The position numbers were made by a program, and so were the translations under genes. The notes beneath the pieces are model-generated. The model saw only the letters and a program-made list of their open reading frames with translations, made no database searches and was not told the origin of the DNA. 64,000 nt of DNA from Metarhizium brunneum. Taxonomy: Eukaryota; Ascomycota; Sordariomycetes; Hypocreales; Clavicipitaceae. This document shows positions 12,016 to 23,305 of this stretch, in pieces. The stretch lies in contig NC_089423.1 in the NCBI RefSeq assembly GCF_013426205.1, forward strand, positions 3,782,001-3,846,000, written 5' to 3'. Position 1 is the stretch's first letter; each line of letters starts with the position of its first letter.

Positions 12016-12130
12016 GGTGAAGTGTAGCAACGACGGAGACAAGTGAAGCCCTTGATATTCCGCAGGGTGGTTTGCTGCGAAGCGGGTTGAGACGCAATTC
12101 TATATCTCGAAGCGCGCAGAGCAAGAAGGG

Positions 12131-12138
12131 TATATATA
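12131..12138 (-). promoter_or_regulatory. Candidate TATA box of the DUF1996 gene
   Basis: A TATATATA run lies about 116 nt upstream of the start codon on the minus strand. Confidence 0.35.
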
Positions 12139-14510
12139 CTTTATGCCCCTTGACTAGATGCTACATGTTGCATTAATTCCATGCCCCTTTGCAAATGGGT
12201 ATGAAGTTTAAAAAAAAAAGGGACCAGACGCCTTCGCAACCAACATGCTAGTCCGAGCATGCCGCACGGGAGCTAGTGCCACGACTATTCTATGACGTCT
12301 TATTGGAGGCCAATGTATTCTAACTCTATTCAGAGCCGAAATGTCCAAGACATCATGAGGACTGTAGACCCCTCGTGTCATGCTCACCGCTGGCAGTCAT
12401 CAGTGTTGGCATGGGCGGTTTCCAAGTTTTTCCCCCCTGGCGACGGCTGCAACTGACTCCAACTTCCCAAAGGGAGCTCTTGGCCGCGAAATAGCCATTT
12501 GCAAAGCGGCAAAGAACTGGGTTAACTGCCCTTGGATGCATGAATTTTCCCGGGTTGACGCCGACACTAGGAGCCTGGTAGACTTAGGTCAAGCAGGTTG
12601 CGGAATCCGCGGCGGTTGGGAATAGCGGCAAGCAGGCGGACGACATGTCCTCGTGCTCCTTGAGGGACAGGTTCGGTGAGAGATTTTAATAAAAGGGCAT
12701 GTTTCCGTATGGCCGATACGACCAGACGAGTCTCGGTGCTCGACGGAGTGTCTTCGGTGCCATTTTGCAACGGTTGCATGCTTTTCTACAGCCTAAATAG
12801 GACCAGTCGGTGGTGTATTGTCGTTTGGCCTGTTGAGAATACTTGGCGATGGAGCAAAGGCCGAAGCGGACGGGGAGCATCGGGCTCGATGGCATCGACG
12901 GCACGTTGAGGTCGGCTATTGACGATGAAACAACAGCACGGTTCTGGTTGTGCGTGTTCTTGTTCCCGAGGCTGCGACGAATTGCGCCCTGTTGGACATT
13001 TCGAGATGGCAACAGTGTATCTCTTGGCCTGCAGCGCACTTTCCTCCTTGGCAGTAGATATATGTGAAGGGCGAGTACGTTGCGAGGGGATGATGGAAAA
13101 GTATCAGACACCATTGATTCTCGTCACGCCCCCTTCTTGGATTCCTCCACGATGTATAATATAACACACAATGCCAACCATAGCCAGACCCTGCAGGAGT
13201 CTTGATAGTGTAAAAAAAGACCAAGCTATATCCAGACGGCGAATTACTGCGCCAAGGTGCCGTTAAGCCCGTCCGTCAGTTTAGTTACGTGACGTCAAAG
13301 CCGGCCAACAAATCCCCCTTCAAATCCCACGGTGGAATCCCTCACAGCAGGTTCACCGTGATGGAAAAAGTCAAGTCCAATTCGTCTCGCCTAACCCATC
13401 CCCCCTTCCAAGTTGGCACCTCGTATGCCACTCTGGCCTCTGCTCAATGCGACACTTGTACATGACTGAAGATGCGCCGTCAACAGAGGACCACGAGACC
13501 GCTCGATTTGCCGACATTTGTTGGCCGAGGGCCGGCCGTGTCCCTTGTATACCAATGGCTTCCCGGTGCCCACGCCATCCATGCAGTTGTGGTCGTATGC
13601 GCGGAATGCCAACACATAAAGGATGGATGGATGGATGATGGATGGATGATGGATGGATGGGGAGGGGAGCATTGGCAAACACGTGAAGCCGAGTAGCTTC
13701 AATGGCACTTTGCGGGAAAATGGGCATCGCGGCGCAGTGCTCACTCGTCGCCTTTACAGCCTGGAATCATTTCAAGCATGGCGGAGGAAAGGCTTGGGAT
13801 GAAGCCTGTTGGCGGGTTGTATAAGCGAAACATATCGACACTTAGGAGTCAGGTCCGCGCTGGCCGGCAATCTACCCTTCCCCCGCTGCCCGCAATCGTC
13901 TCTCGGCTTTTGACCTGGGGTATTGCAGAAGGAGAAAATCGAGACGGGAGTGGCGGGCTGCATGGCATGGTACCAGGCGGCGTTTGAGGCTGCTGTTGCC
14001 GCACCACGTGGGCCGTGGCGGGAATCGAGGTGATTTTCAAATTTCGGGACTCGGCTGCTGTCGTCTTGCTGTTGTGTACAGAGGCAGAGACTGCCCTCTG
14101 ACACGGATTGACTTGCGGGAGAGAGAAGGACATCGAGTCGAGTGCTCCCTGCCATGATGCCTTTGCTTTACGCGGACGAGAGAATTCCGCGGCACGGCTT
14201 ACAAGACTAGACGGCACAAGCCTCGGATGGATATATATAATACTTGACATCTACGCTGGCATGTATACACGGTATTGGCTCTGAATTTGGGCACATGGCT
14301 TCAACCTTGACAGCACTTGAGAATTGGTTGGACCCTGTAAAGCAGTTTCGAGTTTGTACGTCGCCTGCCAGAACCATCAGGGACTTTGATTGAGGAAGCA
14401 TGGAAGACGCCATGACATAGGCTTCAGGGAGTTTGGAAAGGTATTGAAAAAAAAATTAATATACTTTGCATCATGGCACACCCGATAGGCTCGTTGCCGT
14501 ACATGTCCAA
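12139..14510. other. Intergenic, no supportable gene
   Basis: About 2.4 kb with only short, motif-free open frames on both strands. It contains a GGAT microsatellite at about 13619-13661. Confidence 0.45.
13619..13661. repeat. GGAT/GATGGAT microsatellite
   Basis: Tandem GGAT units interrupted by GAT (ggatggatggatggatgatgg...), not inside a gene. Confidence 0.85.
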
Positions 14511-16234
14511 TCATGCTTCTTCTTCCTTCCTCTCTCCCGCAGTCTGCGAACTATTTGAAGATGGAGCAGTCCAAGTTTTGAATTCCTTGGCCGAAAGCTT
14601 GGCTTCAAACATGCCATCAATTTCTGCCGGAGTGCGGCCTTTCATCTCCGGAATATAAAAGTACGACAGTACGCCTGCAGCAGCACACAGGCCGGCAAAG
14701 ATGAAGCCAATCTTGGACTTGAGGTTGGCCGCGTCGGCATTGTAAAGGTAAGGCGTAAAGAAGCCAAAAAGGGACGCAGCCGCACCAGCCGTCAGCCACC
14801 CAATACCTTGCGACTTGCCTCGCAAGTGCAGAGACGACGTTTCTGCACCAACCGCATACGAGGCCGGCCATACGCTGAGACCAGCCACGACAATAATTGC
14901 AGTCATGCTGAATGCGGTATATCTGGATGCGGCGTGTTAGCAAAGTCGGCCACGTCATACTACGGAGAGGGGAGCAAGTACGAACATGATGGTCGGCTGT
15001 TGGTCCCATATGCCGGAAATGCCCATGGTAAGCCATAGAAAGGAGACTCCCCAGAGACCACAAAGAATCAGGCGGCGTCGTCCCACGTGGTGCAGAACCC
15101 ATATACTGGCTGTGTTGGCCAGCAGGCCGCAAACAATGCCAACGATTAACAGAACAACACTCATGTTTGCCGAGATGCCGACCACCTGGGCAAAATAGCT
15201 AGCTTTGGCCAGCAAGGCGAGGCCAAAGACTTGCGGCAACGCTCCAGCCAACATGACGATCAAGGTTCTCCTCAAGTTGGCGCGCTTGAAGCAGTCAATA
15301 TAAGTCGCCTGCGTCATCCTTCGTTCGTGCTCGATGTTTCGTCGGATAACATCGACAGTCTGTTGGGCATCTCCGCCCACGGGCTCAAGGTATTGCTGGG
15401 ATTTGAGTGCCTGGGCCATCTTGCCCTTGCGAACAAGGTAAGTTGGGCTCTCGGGGATGAAGAATGCCACAATCACCGGCACGATGGAGAAGGGCCACTG
15501 TGACGCAAAGCAAACAACATATCCATTGGGCATTTCCATGCATCCGAAAATAACGGCGGCCCCAATCAACTGACCTAGCAGAGTAAACATGGGGAAGAAG
15601 GCCAAGATTGGTCCTCGAAGACTCGGGGGCAGAACCTCGGACATGTACGTCTGCGTTGTTGTTGCGACAATCCCAATGGCAAGCCCTTGAAACGCCTTGC
15701 CCGCCAAGAAGACGCCGCGCCGGGTGTCAAGGTCGGACGGCACGTACGAGACATAGCATATAGCAACTGCAATGGTTGACAAGAAGCATCCGACAGCGAT
15801 GGAGGCTCTGCGTCCGACCGAATCCTGAATTTGACCGCCGCAGAAGGCGCCGATGATGGACCCTCCTGGACTTGCAAACGTCCACAGGCCCAGCCACAAC
15901 GAGGGCAGAATCCAATGCCCATCAAGCCTGCGTCCAAAGTCTCGTCTGTTCACACGAGTTATTCAGGGGTTCGCTCGACGACGTGGTAGCCGGCATGCGG
16001 GGAAGGAAAAAGCAAGAGTTGCAAAACCTACTGGAAGCTAGGCATGGCAGACGTAGTGCCAACGATGACATAGTCGTAGCCAAACAACAAAATGGTCGTG
16101 GTCAAGCCAATGCAACACCAAACAACGTTCTTGTAACGCTTTACCGACTGCCATAGTGTCAAGTTGGCGGATCCGTCTCTTTCAACGTAATCGACAGACC
16201 CGCCCGCTTTCCTGTCGCTGTCACGACGATCCAT
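14511..16234 (-). CDS. MFS sugar transporter, maltose/alpha-glucoside permease type
   Basis: Exons 16032-16234, 14986-15945 and 14511-14922 (524 aa, normal for the family); introns are 86 and 63 nt. The protein has about twelve hydrophobic segments and the sugar-porter signatures: GYDYVIVGTTSAMPSFQ in helix 1, QDSVGRRASI after helix 2, a central PESPTYLVRKGK, VGRRRLIL in the second half, and AETSSLHLRGKSQGIGW followed by PEMKGRTPAEID at the end. The second splice donor was placed at GTTCGT so that the frame runs PTII into YTAFSMTA. The AETSS(L)xLRxK form is typical of fungal maltose/alpha-glucoside:H+ symporters. The actual sugar cannot be read from the sequence. It acts at the plasma membrane. 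Confidence 0.92.
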
Positions 16235-17558
16235 AACGGCGGTAGTATATTGTTTGTCCTCCCTTGCTTGGCTACAATCGACTTCTTTTTGAAACAACAT
16301 GAGGGGAATGGCACGAGTCGTTTTAGCACGAACCGGCCTAGCGACATCAACAGTCCATATGTAGCAAAAGGCCGGGATGACCGATACCTTATAGCAAAGA
16401 TAAACTGGTGCCAAGGAGTGGCCAAAGAGGGGTGGACATGAAGATCATGACTCCAGACATGTGCCATCCCCTCCCCCTTTGGCCATCCAAAAACGGGGGC
16501 CATTGCAACTCTACCCCAGCCTTGGTCCAACACTAGCCTCAGACTCGGCAGTGCGCGGAGGAGGCTCCATTTCCTACATGTATTCCCGATGGCATTGCCA
16601 AGTGAAGCTGGCCGCTCATTTCCAGTGGCACGTCGGCGTCGACCGCCTGCGGGTTAGGCGAGGGGACGCCACGGCCCAAGTATCGTTGTCGATTCGAGAA
16701 CCACCTCCAGAAAGGATGGCTTCTGCGCTGTTTCGATCTAGGGACGACCAATGAGCAGCCTCACGCGTAAATCCGTAGTCTGCTTGGATTGCTCAGATCC
16801 GCGTGGTGGCTTGCGTTGGCTGGCGGATGTTGGCACAACCCGGGCCACCAGTTCTGGCTGAATCCGATCTCGAATGTGGGGTACCGCATAATAAGCGTCG
16901 TTCCATACGGAGAGGTGGGTTCGTGGTTGGGGGAATCTTGCTTGGCATCTCTGGAGGGTTGAGATGGCTCGGCCGATTGACATCTGAAAAAGTTCCGTAC
17001 CGCTGTTTGGATTTTGTATTTTTGCCGACAGTCGGCTCCAGGTGAGGGCCCATGCTAACCTGCAGTCGATTTGCACTATTGAAGGCGCTGTGTTGGGAGG
17101 TCGTGACAAGTAGCCAATTGAACCAGGTAATGCCGACCGGACGCCCGTCGCTCTTTCCCACATTGAGTTATTCCACAAGATAACGCCCAAGGCAGACACT
17201 CAATCACCTTTATCTGTGACGATTTCCCCTTGGATTGTTCGTCAACCTCTTTCTTGGCCATATCAGGACAGCCGCGGCACGGACGTGTTCGAGCGACGAA
17301 CCACTGACCACTACCCTACACGACAGCGCTAATCCTTTGCCAAGTCCAAGCCACGAACCATTGCGTTGCGTGGCCGCTTGAGAGGTGTCCGGCGCAGATT
17401 AGCGGGAAAATCCGCAAACCCCTCCGGATTTCAAACCCCGCGATCAATTTGGGGTTTGACACGACCTCGATCATCTAGGAGGCAACAGCCGTGTCCGCTC
17501 AGCATCGATCGGCCTGGTTCCACCGCGTCTCTGCCGTCAGACTTGCGCAGCTGCCAGA
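16235..17558. other. Divergent intergenic region
   Basis: About 1.3 kb between two divergently transcribed genes. There is no motif-bearing frame, and I see no clear TATA box. Confidence 0.4.
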
Positions 17559-18401
17559 ATGCCTTTCTTTGGGGTCTCATTGGAGACCTTGTCCGCTCAT
17601 CGTCCCATGGCCATGACAACGCTGGCCCTGGTACCCGTCGTCATCCCCGTGAGTTATGTCTTGTACACGAGCTGGACCGTATATCGAAACACCACATCGA
17701 CGTCTGGCACGCTTGCCTCTCGCCAAGAAGCATTCGCCTCTGCGACGTCACATCCAGCGGAGCCGCACAGCCTCCCGGCCGAAGTCAAAGATGATCCGTC
17801 TCGGTGGGTCGTGACATATGAAAGAGTCGTCTCGAAGCCTTTGTCGCCGTCATCCCTTGCCTATCGACCAGAGAAACCGCAATCCTCGGGCCCGACAACT
17901 CAAACGTCGAGGCTGCTGCAAGAGGTGTCGAGAAGTATGCAAAAGGCCTTTAGCCGGACTCCCCAAGCAATCATTATTCGTGGCGCACTGTCGGAGCCAC
18001 GGAACAAGGGCAGCTTCGATGGAGCATGGATCGATAATCTGTGCTTCCAACCCGGCGACATTGTGAATGGTGTATATAGAGTGTCTTGTAGCACCAAGGA
18101 GCAAACGACGGGGTCGGAACGGGTAGAGCTCCTCATTGACATTCCGCCGTCTTACAAAGGCCCTAGGGTTCGGGGTCTCATTCTGGCTGCCATTGAGCCT
18201 GCTTCTGGTGCGAGGACAAGTCACAAAGGACCTGCTGAGGAGAGGATTGTTCTCGTCAATGAGACATGGATGTGGCGGCTCGCAGATGAAAAACCCACGC
18301 TGCTTGAATCTTCAATTGGGCGGTGGTTCCACCGTCTCCTGGCTGGATGGCTTATTCTCAAAGGAGTTTCGGGAGTCTATGGGAGAAGGAAGGAAATGTG
18401 A
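17559..18401 (+). CDS. Unassigned membrane-anchored protein
   Basis: A single open frame of 280 aa. I do not recognise the family. It has a hydrophobic segment near residues 17-36 (MAMTTLALVPVVIPVSYVLY), suggesting a signal anchor, then a polar Ser/Pro/Thr-rich linker to about residue 130. After that comes a compact region with alternating strands (AIIIRGALSEP, FDGAWIDNLCFQPGDIV, RVELLIDIPP, RGLILAAIEP, RIVLVNETWMWR). It ends in a short amphipathic or hydrophobic stretch (RLLAGWLILKGVSGVYG). A later in-frame Met at residue 17 could be the real start. The length, codon use and composition look coding, and the C-terminal half is the best part for a fold search. Confidence 0.65.
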   Translation: MPFFGVSLETLSAHRPMAMTTLALVPVVIPVSYVLYTSWTVYRNTTSTSGTLASRQEAFASATSHPAEPHSLPAEVKDDPSRWVVTYERVVSKPLSPSSLAYRPEKPQSSGPTTQTSRLLQEVSRSMQKAFSRTPQAIIIRGALSEPRNKGSFDGAWIDNLCFQPGDIVNGVYRVSCSTKEQTTGSERVELLIDIPPSYKGPRVRGLILAAIEPASGARTSHKGPAEERIVLVNETWMWRLADEKPTLLESSIGRWFHRLLAGWLILKGVSGVYGRRKEM

Positions 18402-18791
18402 TGATGAGTGAATCACGGAACCTCTGCGAGAGTGGGTTGTCACTTCTGCAGCAAACAACTCTTGCATCATACATGGTAGAATCTCCTTGCATGAATATTT
18501 TGCCGTATAATGCTCCGTACATACAGCTTGAAGCTTGGCAATTTTTTTGCTTCTTTCCTTGTGTTCTTGCAGCAAGTGGGGATCGGGACAAGTCGGAACA
18601 TGGTCACTGACGACACTCCTGGGTAGGGATGAGTAATGAGCAACGGGGTTTTTAAGCAACAGAGTCATTGACACAGTTTCTATTTAGGAATATGTAAAAG
18701 CGGCCGTCGAACAATGTAGCGCGAGCGGAAGGCAAAAAAGAAAAGACAAAAAGAACAGACTAAGCTAGAAGTCCGTGTCCTGGGGAGTCAA

Positions 18792-18836
18792 CTACACGGT
18801 GACAGTGCTGGGGAATTCGTAGACACCAGCTTTGAC
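18792..18836 (-). other. Possible orphan terminal exon (fungal cell-wall repeat-like)
   Basis: After a plausible acceptor (CTATTCTAG), the minus strand encodes VKAGVYEFPSTVTV and a stop. That resembles the C-terminal ends of some fungal extracellular matrix or adhesin proteins, but I find no matching upstream exon. It could be a relic or chance. Confidence 0.15.
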
Positions 18837-19450
18837 CTAGAATAGAGTAGACAAGTGTAGGATCTCCAAGGGCGACCGACAGCCAAGTCCGCTACGTGTG
18901 TGAAGATAAAAAGACGGCGCTCAAAACGGCTGGATTTCATCTCGACATGTTTTACGGCGTCAGTGCGAGCAGAGCAGCAGAGTCTGGGCTCTGTATAAAC
19001 ATAAATTTAGACATGATACACGATTCTCCGACACGTCAAGTCCAATGTGATACAGGCCGCTGACTATCCATGGCGTCTCGTCTCCGAGATATGAGACTGT
19101 TACGTGGCAGAGTCGTATCGCGGTGGATATGAGGGCATAGTTAGTAGAGAGCCATGTAACGCGTCAGGAAGGACTAGATGCCGAAAATGTTTATTTTTTT
19201 TTTAAACTGCGGAAAATGTCAAGAACAGCACGCCCCCCCTGGGTATTATAGCTCCTCTGGGTTTGTCTACGAGGGTTTGTACGCGGAGGAATTACTAAAC
19301 ACGACGGCGTGGGTTGCATCCATGTCCGCCGGTGGCAAGACGGGTTGATCAGCGAGCATATCTCTGGGCCGCCGAGGAAATCGCTTCACGGCGGACACGT
19401 CATGCCCAGGTGTCCGGTCTCCTCTCGAGGCAGAATAGTGGACTTGAACG

Positions 19451-19480
19451 CAGTGGCAGTGGCAGTGGCAGTGGCATCGG
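19451..19480. repeat. GTGGCA tandem repeat
   Basis: Five or so imperfect GTGGCA units, non-coding. Confidence 0.6.
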
Positions 19481-22400
19481 CGGCAGGGAGACGGCAGCGT
19501 TGCAAGTTCGGTGGGAGGAGCAAAAGAAAATGGTGATATCGCCGGCCGGAATGAGGACAGGTGTCCGGGCTGGGCTGTGATTGGCCTCGCCGTCCGGCAC
19601 TTGGCACGCCACGGATCTCTAGTCGACGAGATAAGGTTTCAAGGCGGCTTGGACCTTTGTGGCAGCGCCAGCGCCAGCGGGAGAATCGCACGCAGGGTTT
19701 TGGGCAGGGAGAGGCTCGCAGCAGGTGGCACGGCGCCGCCATGATCGTCTGTGTGCGTGCAGCAATTGGGCCGACTGGTCCAGATGTCGGTTTTGGCTTA
19801 TTTTGGGCAACGGGGGCGTCTGGGCATTGAAACGGCGACGTTTCAACATTTCAAGGCCGTGACGGCGAATGGACGAACGGGATGCGCGCGGCTGCTGGCA
19901 TTGGGGGTCAAAATCTCAGCAGGACTGTTTTTGAGTTTTTTTTATGCTGGTATTTTTTTTTAATTTTTTAATTTTTTTTACAACCTAGTTCCGTACCTGA
20001 TCGCGCAAGTATGTACATGGTTTATACAAGCGGGAAATACCCGTATATACCCCAGTAGTACTACGTACTACTTACTAGTACTATGTGCATCAAGGCGTAT
20101 CCTTATCCTTATCCCTATCCTTGGTCCCGTCAAACCCGTCAACCAGTCAACTACGGTTCCGGGCCCAGTCAGGGGGTCTCTGCGGGTCGATTGAGGCCTG
20201 ACTCGACCCATTGGCGCCAAAGCCGGTCCATGTTGCCTCTTTCTTCTTCCTCTTCACCCTCCGTCTCTCATCTTGCAGCTCAATGCAGCTTCCCAGCACG
20301 GGCGGCTTCACCGAACGGGCTCGGCAGATAACCCACATGGCCGAGCAGTTCCACGGCTGCCATTTGAGGCTGCAGCTGGGCGACCCGTCGCGATGGATGA
20401 CGGGGCCGGGCGACGCATGCACGTACCGGGGGCGAGCGAGGAGTGCCGTGAGACCTGGCCGTGTTCTCTGTCGTTTTCCAGAACCTCTCGCATGTCGAGG
20501 GCTGCGCAGAATGGCCAATGGTGGTACATGCTGCGCGGCAGTGGCGCCGTTGAGACAAGATTGAAAACACCAGACATGCATGTGGACATGTCAAGTAGTT
20601 CGCGGCCAAACGTCTGCACACACCAATCAATGCAAGTGTGAATGAGCGAGGCACCTTCCAGTCTGGTTGAACAAAGGCCTCGCTTGACTCGGAAGACCCG
20701 GAGGGAGCACCGCCGCTCCCTGCACGTGGGCGCAGTGATGAATTTGATGTGATGACAAGACAGTCCTGGTCCAATGGGCATGCGCATAGGGCCGTTTTGG
20801 CTGGAGCGGCCAGTTGTTCTTTCCATGTCCACATCGATGTCTTCATGCCACCGGTGCCGTTGCTGTCGCAATCTCAGGGGTCAATGGTGGCTGGGCCACG
20901 CCGATCAAGATTAAACTTTCAATTTCAGCAAGCTGCTCTCTTTGTTGTATGCACATTCATCAATGTTGATTAATTGAGATCGGTCAGCCAGGGGGTGCCC
21001 GGCATTTCGACGAGCAGCAGCTGCAGCACACCCACTCATTTGTCGTCCCAAGATGCAGATAGGAAAATCGTGCATCCTGACGCCTTGGCTGGCTTGGCTA
21101 GGCTACACCTTGGCCGCCCCTTTTTGCACGCTCAGATATCCCTACCTGCAACGGTAGTCGTACATACGCATTGCTTGACATTGTACAACGAACACACACA
21201 CATGTGCGTGCTCCGTGCTACACTGGTATTCCTGCACCTGAGGCAGAGCCGCCGCAGCACCCTGGGCGAGCGAGCGAGCAATTTACCGCTTGGCGCCCGG
21301 CGTGGTGGTGACTGATCGACTGCGCAGCCACATCCCCCCTGGCAGCGTCATGGAGAATCTAGAGTCGCATTCAAAAGCGCCGGCCGTCCCCGGCGCAGGC
21401 CTTCCCTTGCCTCCTTGGACGATTGTCGCCGTCGTAATGGCCATGGTGGCTCGGCGCAGAGGCGAACAATACAACGTACGTGTCGCTGCCGTGGCCAACA
21501 AGACGACGACGGCCTTTCGAGATGCACACAGACTGACAGACCCTGCTGACGCGCAACGCAATACGCTTGAAAATAAGAACGACGTCTCGGTTCCACAGTG
21601 GGAACACAGACACCCTCTCACTCGCTCGTCTTGCTGCAGAGAACCGTCCGGGAGCTGAATGCAGACGCCGCAGACGTCTGGCCCACGGGCGGAGACACGG
21701 CAATCGACCAGAGATGCAGATTGGGGGCCATGATCCGCCTGGCCTGTTTGAAGCAGCTTCTATTTCCGCAAGTGGTGTGCCAAACCCATGACCGCTAGTG
21801 TTCCGTCCACGACTGTCTGCGTTCCGGTTGGGCCATCAGAGCCTCCGCTCCGGCCGCGTTTCAAACCGGCCATCATGGCCATGGACCGAGTGTGTATGTA
21901 TGGATGGATGTGCAGTATGTACACACACAAGTTGCATGTTGGAATACCTTGCTCAGCTCCACATGGAAGACATAAAACAATACACCACGATACGTCGAGT
22001 CACTGACGTGCACATGGGTGCGATAAGACAGACGTCCATCATGGTCCGGGCTGGTGCCGTACCAAAGTTTTGCCCTCTTCTTTTTTTGGGTCGACGACAT
22101 GGTTCATGGTGCTTTGTTGCCGCAGCCACCTGCGAATCTCTCGGGAACATGGTCTTGTTGTTATCGTTGTCGTCGTCGTCTTCTCGATCGATCCATCACT
22201 CACCATCCTCCCCCTTTTGCCGGTGGCGTTTCCTCCACGGCCGATGATAATGAAACTATGCGAAATGGTGCGTTTCTTGCTGCACGGCCCCATTGCCACC
22301 GTCAACGACCCGCCTCGAGGCCGTTGAGGGGAATAAAAAGTATCATTGATGGCAATCACACCTGATGGACGCCCGAGCCAGTGAAGCATACTACGTGCCA

Positions 22401-23305
22401 GGAACGTGCGCCATGTATCTTTAGCATACGCTCAGCGCAGAAGATCCTCATCAGTCAACCCATTGCAGCCGTCAGGTTTACCGGAGCGTCTTGGCGCCGA
22501 GAATGTGTTTCCCTTGCGCAAAAAAGGGCCGCTCCACCACGTTGAGACATCGACACATCGTGGATACTACTAGTAGTACCCAGAGCACGCAGCAGATACT
22601 AGTATAGTAATACATCCAGTACAACACCCAATGTTTTATTTTCAACCAGGGCTCCCGCCAAGGTGGAAAGGAAACCAACGCACCCCCCCCCTCCCTTGCA
22701 CTTTTCCCTTTCCCGGGACCCTCTCGCAAAGGCAAACTCGGTGGAACTCATCCACTTCCCGGGACCGGGTGGCCATGTATCTAGTATCTGTCTTTTCCAA
22801 ATACTGCCCGAATCTTCATTCATGGCCAACCTTATTTTTCGTTAAAGAAGAACTGTCCTGACACCTCGTGGTGGAACTCTCTTTCTTCCCTGTTTTCATT
22901 TTGGCGTATCCGTCTCCACGGCTGGCTGTGCAGAACAAAGACGCCCTTTCTGCACCGTACGTCTTGCCGGGTTGGGCATGAATGATTGGATCGAGGCCGC
23001 TGCTTGTTCTTGGATTTTACGCTTTCCTTTATCTACATCTATGTGTCTCTTTTGACTTGCCAGTGTTTGTTCCACGCCAACTCCCCCTTTACTTTATTTT
23101 GTTAAAAAAGACCGGCCTACTTGCAACTATTTCGGTCCACGCCCATCATCAACCTTGGCCAACCTTATCCTAACCAGACGTCTCCTCTCTCTACTCTCTC
23201 CCTCTCCCTAAGAACCACGTCTCCCGAATCCTCATCCGCCCTGGTCTGGTTCTTCTCTTGTTAATATACATATACATATATACATAAAAGTGTGTCTCCT
23301 TCACC

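Larger units (their letters stand above)
18402..23305. other. 4.9 kb gene-poor region
   Basis: No supportable gene. The longest frames (for example minus strand 20280-20871) overlap each other in several frames, have no motif, and look like GC-driven shadows. The region holds a GTGGCA repeat (about 19451-19480), a CCTTAT repeat (about 20097-20120), long T and A tracts, and CTAGTAC-rich palindromic stretches near 20056-20090 and 22567-22610. A possible terminal exon at 18792-18836 is listed separately. The pyrimidine-rich leader at 23184-23211 probably belongs to the next gene. Confidence 0.5.

Noticed and set aside
12016..12042. Upstream in-frame start for the DUF1996 protein
   Set aside because: It would put nine residues before an otherwise clean signal peptide; the ATG at 12015 has the better context.
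20280..20871. Overlapping 187-188-codon frames on the minus strand
   Set aside because: Two frames are open at once over the same DNA, with no motif, no hydrophobic pattern and low protein-like order; probably GC-driven.
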